Positions 6,315-8,625 of a stretch of 8,625 bases of DNA are shown here, piece by piece. Both the position numbers and the translations under genes were made by a program. The stretch is taken from positions 1-8,625 of the forward strand of contig CAZYKR010000195.1 of NCBI GenBank assembly GCA_964648005.1, in the 5' to 3' direction. Below the pieces are notes generated by a model, which worked only from the letters and a program-made list of their open reading frames with translations, was not told the DNA's origin and did not search any database. This DNA comes from JAGQTE01 sp964648005. GTDB lineage: Bacteria > Actinomycetota > Acidimicrobiia > Acidimicrobiales > Acidimicrobilacustridaceae. Positions within the stretch are counted from its first letter, which is position 1, and every line of letters starts with the position of its first letter.

Positions 6315-7193
6315 CTAGGCGTTGACCTTGGCGATGACGTCGCGGCCGAAGGCGGCGCAGGCGTCGGGCAGCTCGTCCGGCGAGAACGACGGCGGCGGGA
6401 TGACGACGCGCGTGACGCCGATGTCGGCGAGCTCCTGGCAGGCGCCGACCGGATCGGAGCCGAACACGGCGGGCGAGCCGAAGGTCACGTCGATGGCGGC
6501 GGGGTCACGGCCGGCGTCCTCGGCGGTCTGGCGCATCAGCGTCACCAGCGACCGCAGCTCGTCGGGGGTGCCGCGTCCGGGGAAGAAGCCGTCGCCGAGC
6601 CGGCCGGCGCGCCGCGCCGCCACCTCGGTGTGGCCGCCCACCACGATCGGCACCGCGCCGTTCATCGGCTTGGGAAGCGAGACGGCGTCGGTGAAGCCGC
6701 AGAACTCGCCGGAGAACGTCGCCTTGTGGTCGCGCCACAGCGCACGCATGGCGGCGACGTACTCGTCGAGACGAGCGCCGCGGCGCTCGAAGGGCACGCC
6801 GAGGGCGTCGAACTCCTCGGCGAGCCAGCCGGCGCCGACGCCGAGGATCATGCGCCCGCCGGAGAGGCGGTCGAGCGACGCCACCTCCTTGGCGAGGATG
6901 CCGGGGTTGCGCTGGGGCACGATCAAGATGCCGGTGGCGAGGTTGAGCCGCTCGGTGTGGGCGGCGACGTAGCTCAGCCAGATCAGCGGGTCGGGCATGT
7001 CGGCCATGCCGTCGCCGGGCATGCGCCCGCTCTTGTCGTAGGGGTACTCCGACTCGTAGCCGTCGGGGATGAGCACGTGCTCGACCGTCCAGACCGACTC
7101 GAAGCCGGCGGCCTCGAGCGACGTGCCCATCGTCCGGGCGCCGGGCCCGTCGGCGAAGAACATGATGTTGGCGAAGATGACCCCGAAGTCCAT
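6315..7193 (-). CDS. LLM-class flavin/F420-dependent oxidoreductase (luciferase-like monooxygenase)
   Basis: A cytoplasmic TIM-barrel oxidoreductase of the bacterial luciferase superfamily. In actinobacteria this 290-residue type usually uses coenzyme F420, though FMN cannot be excluded and the substrate is unknown. The 292-residue product is full length. Family marks: N-terminal MDFGVIFAN; FESVWTVEHV (31-40), where His39 sits in the usual cofactor-site position; ATGILIVPQRNPGILAKEVA (86-105); LDRLSGGRMILGVGAGW (107-123); PIVVGGHTEVAARRAGRLGDG (start 182). These resemble the LLM subfamily with the Rv2161c-type N-terminus. ATG 7193 is preceded by a G-rich run that can serve as ribosome site. 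The gene is convergent with the second protease, with 3 bases between stop codons, and lies 48 bases downstream of the DUF3048 gene on the same strand, so it may be co-transcribed with it or use the box near 7229. Confidence 0.93.
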   Translation of the reverse strand: MDFGVIFANIMFFADGPGARTMGTSLEAAGFESVWTVEHVLIPDGYESEYPYDKSGRMPGDGMADMPDPLIWLSYVAAHTERLNLATGILIVPQRNPGILAKEVASLDRLSGGRMILGVGAGWLAEEFDALGVPFERRGARLDEYVAAMRALWRDHKATFSGEFCGFTDAVSLPKPMNGAVPIVVGGHTEVAARRAGRLGDGFFPGRGTPDELRSLVTLMRQTAEDAGRDPAAIDVTFGSPAVFGSDPVGACQELADIGVTRVVIPPPSFSPDELPDACAAFGRDVIAKVNA

Positions 7194-7228
7194 GGTCCCC
7201 CCAAGGCGGCTCGGTGCGGCTGGCCGGC

Positions 7229-7234
7229 ACCCTA
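7229..7234 (-). promoter_or_regulatory. Possible -10 box for the LLM oxidoreductase gene
   Basis: Minus-strand TAGGGT fits TANNNT and lies 35 bases upstream of the ATG at 7193, in the short gap after the DUF3048 gene. It would allow independent transcription. The putative -35 region lies inside the end of the DUF3048 gene and shows no consensus, so this is weak. Confidence 0.3.
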
Positions 7235-7241
7235 GCGGCGC

Positions 7242-8474
7242 TCAGCGGGAGAGCTGCACGCCCTGGCCGGTCGGCACCAACTCGACCCAGGTGCGGCCCG
7301 GCGCCAGCCGAACCTCCTCACCGTCGGGGCCGAAGAACACCGTCGGCGAGCCCGGGTCGAACCGGGCCCACTCCAGGCGGATGGCGCTGCCGCCGGTCAG
7401 CAGGATGCCGGTGCCGGTGCCCGACAGGTTCGCCTCCGGGATCGGGTTGCCCGAGGCGTCGTTGACGCCCGAGCTGACGTAGTCGACGTACTGGACGATG
7501 ACGTTCTGGGGCACGACCCGGTAGCCGTCGCTGTCGAGGTGTGGTGTGCCGCTCTGGCTGCGCGCCCAGCCGCGCTGGCCCTCGTCCCAGGTCCACGTGA
7601 TCGGGATGCCGGCGCCGAACGTCAGCGAGGCGCTGCGCACGGGCTGCGCGCCCGGTCCCGGCGCCTCGTCGTTGCCACGGAACTGCCACAACCGCGGCGG
7701 CGGCCCCACGCCGCGGGTCGTGTAGAGGGCGCCGGTGCTGGTGAACAGGTTGTGCGGCGCGCCGCGGCCGCCGGCGCGGTAGTAGGCGCCGCCCTTGGCG
7801 CCGGCGCCGACGTTGATGAGATCCGACCGGCCGACCAGGCCTTCGAAGGACCCGTTGGCGCCCGAGTAGCCGAACAGCGGGGTGTTGAGGGCGGCGGTGA
7901 TGCCGATGTCGGTGGAGCGGGCCGAGCGCACGGGGCCGATCTGCTCGCTGTCGGCGCCGTGGAACACGGCGGCGAACCGGGTGATGCCGCCCTCGACACG
8001 CTCCTCGTACACGACGTCGGCCAGGGTGATGCCGGCCTGCGGGCGGGCCATCGAGTCGAGGTTGTCGATCTTGACCACCAGCGCAGGGCGACGTTCGTAC
8101 CCGGGAAGGTCGACGGCGGCGTTCGTCAGCGGACCGGGCGGGCCGGTGGGCGTGCGGCGCGGCTTGAGCGTCGTCGTCGTCTCGCCGGGCACCGTCGGAG
8201 CGGCCGTGGTCTCGGTGGATGGGGCAGTGTCGGGCGGGGCCGTGTCCGGAGGGGGCGGGGGCGGCGCCTCGGCCGCGGTCGTCTCCGACTGGCGCGTCCC
8301 GATGACGGCGAGCACGGCGACGAGCAGCACGGCGGCGCCGATGACGCCGACGATCAGGCCGCGCTGGCGGTCGCGTCGTCGCGACGGTCCGTCGGTGCCT
8401 TCGGCGGCGTCGTTGTCGAGCGCGTCCGGCGTCCCGGACCCGGGTGCTGCGTCGGGTGCGTCAGGGGTGTCCAT
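7242..8474 (-). CDS. DUF3048 domain-containing membrane-anchored protein
   Basis: An extracytoplasmic protein of the DUF3048 (YerB-like) family, whose molecular role is not established. From ATG 8474 it has 410 residues: an acidic Asp/Ala/Pro-rich cytoplasmic tail, RRRDRQR (32-38), one transmembrane helix (about 39-59), a Pro/Thr linker (about 64-104) holding TVPGETTTTL, then the domain. The N-terminal DUF3048 part shows RPALVVKIDNLDSMARPQAG (129-148), ADVVYEERVEGGITRFAAVF (152-171) and IGPVRSARSTDI (179-190). The C-terminal part shows GWARSQSGTPH (302-312), NVIVQYVDY (324-332), GTGTGILLTGGSAIRLEWAR (start 352) and PGRTWVELVP (392-401), the usual ending. Known members in Firmicutes are lipoproteins; this one has no lipobox. 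The frame extends to an ATG at 8522, but that start falls at the end of the hairpin at 8503-8522 and lies upstream of a plausible -10 box, so 8474 is preferred. Confidence 0.92.
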   Translation of the reverse strand: MDTPDAPDAAPGSGTPDALDNDAAEGTDGPSRRRDRQRGLIVGVIGAAVLLVAVLAVIGTRQSETTAAEAPPPPPPDTAPPDTAPSTETTAAPTVPGETTTTLKPRRTPTGPPGPLTNAAVDLPGYERRPALVVKIDNLDSMARPQAGITLADVVYEERVEGGITRFAAVFHGADSEQIGPVRSARSTDIGITAALNTPLFGYSGANGSFEGLVGRSDLINVGAGAKGGAYYRAGGRGAPHNLFTSTGALYTTRGVGPPPRLWQFRGNDEAPGPGAQPVRSASLTFGAGIPITWTWDEGQRGWARSQSGTPHLDSDGYRVVPQNVIVQYVDYVSSGVNDASGNPIPEANLSGTGTGILLTGGSAIRLEWARFDPGSPTVFFGPDGEEVRLAPGRTWVELVPTGQGVQLSR

Positions 8475-8488
8475 GGGTGCGGTCGGCC

Positions 8489-8494
8489 ATGGTA
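8489..8494 (-). promoter_or_regulatory. Possible -10 box for the DUF3048 gene
   Basis: Minus-strand TACCAT fits TANNNT and lies 14 bases before the ATG at 8474, giving a leader of about 8 bases. It stands just after the hairpin at 8503-8522, as expected if the upstream unit ends there and a new one begins. No -35 match is evident. Confidence 0.35.
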
Positions 8495-8502
8495 GGGGCG
8501 CC

Positions 8503-8522
8503 GTGCCCCGCAGCCGGGGCAC
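8503..8522 (-). terminator. Strong hairpin after the right-edge gene, possible terminator
   Basis: GTGCCCCG and CGGGGCAC form a perfect 8-base stem with a four-base loop, 18 bases after the stop of the leftward right-edge gene. No T run follows on the minus strand, so a classic intrinsic terminator is not proven; U-less hairpins are often proposed in actinobacteria. It could also act as an attenuator ahead of the DUF3048 gene. Confidence 0.4.
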
Positions 8523-8540
8523 CCCGTTCGTGTGTGGCCG

Positions 8541-8625
8541 CTACACCAACGTGCCGTCGAGGGCGACGCGGACCTCGCGCCCGTCGGCTTGGACCTCGAC
8601 CAGGGTGCCGTCGTCGAGGCGGCGG
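8541..8625 (-). CDS. C-terminal end of an unidentified leftward gene, cut by the window edge
   Basis: A minus-strand frame enters from the right edge and ends at TAG (8541-8543), giving 27 residues: RRLDDGTLVEVQADGREV, then RVALDGTLV. Codon third positions are mostly G/C as in neighbouring genes, and the alternating hydrophobic pattern suggests short beta strands. A hairpin follows the stop, which fits a gene end. The family cannot be told from so little; the reading as a real gene end is likely but not certain. Confidence 0.6.
   Translation of the reverse strand, partial: RRLDDGTLVEVQADGREVRVALDGTLV

Noticed and set aside
8475..8522. Longer start of the DUF3048 gene at 8522
   Set aside because: It would put the start codon at the end of a strong hairpin and upstream of a plausible -10 box; the added residues show no feature.
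1..8625. Search for tRNA, rRNA, insertion sequence, phage, toxin-antitoxin or defence genes
   Set aside because: No clover-leaf-like segment, transposase or integrase motif, terminal inverted repeats or defence-type domain was seen; composition is uniform, with no sign of a transferred island.

Overview
The window is very GC-rich, with G/C in most third codon positions. It is densely coded by non-mobile, chromosome-type genes. Several traits suggest a high-GC actinobacterium, perhaps of the Acidimicrobiia: exported proteins with Thr/Ser/Pro-rich linkers, a luciferase-like monooxygenase of the class that in actinobacteria usually uses F420, a DUF3048 protein, and TANNNT-type -10 boxes close to start codons. 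That placement is inference from style; no marker gene is present.

Left part (1-2590). An ABC-transporter substrate-binding lipoprotein (family 5, peptide/nickel type) runs leftward off the edge. Only its first 350 residues are inside, and because it is open at the edge it is easily missed. It is divergent from a 447-residue cytoplasmic protein of unknown function made of two diverged copies of one domain. The roughly 95-base gap between them carries a cluster of alternating GCTGC/GCAGC palindromes that could be an operator. A 16-base unit repeated three times follows the two-repeat gene.

Middle part (2591-6311, all rightward). A six-helix voltage-sensor-type potassium channel with a TVGYGD filter is followed by two adjacent paralogous genes for extracytoplasmic HExxH proteins, probably zinc metalloproteases. 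The first is a predicted lipoprotein and the second is anchored by a single N-terminal helix. They lie 13 bases apart and are probably co-transcribed.

Right part (6315-8625, all leftward). A luciferase-like flavin/F420 monooxygenase converges on the second protease with only 3 bases between stop codons. Upstream of it is a membrane-anchored DUF3048 protein, then a strong hairpin, then the last 27 codons of another leftward gene cut by the window edge.

No RNA gene, insertion sequence, CRISPR array, phage or defence gene is recognisable. The observations most worth following up are the paralogous protease pair with different anchors, the two-repeat protein with a one-sided Cys/His cluster, and the palindrome cluster between the divergent genes.
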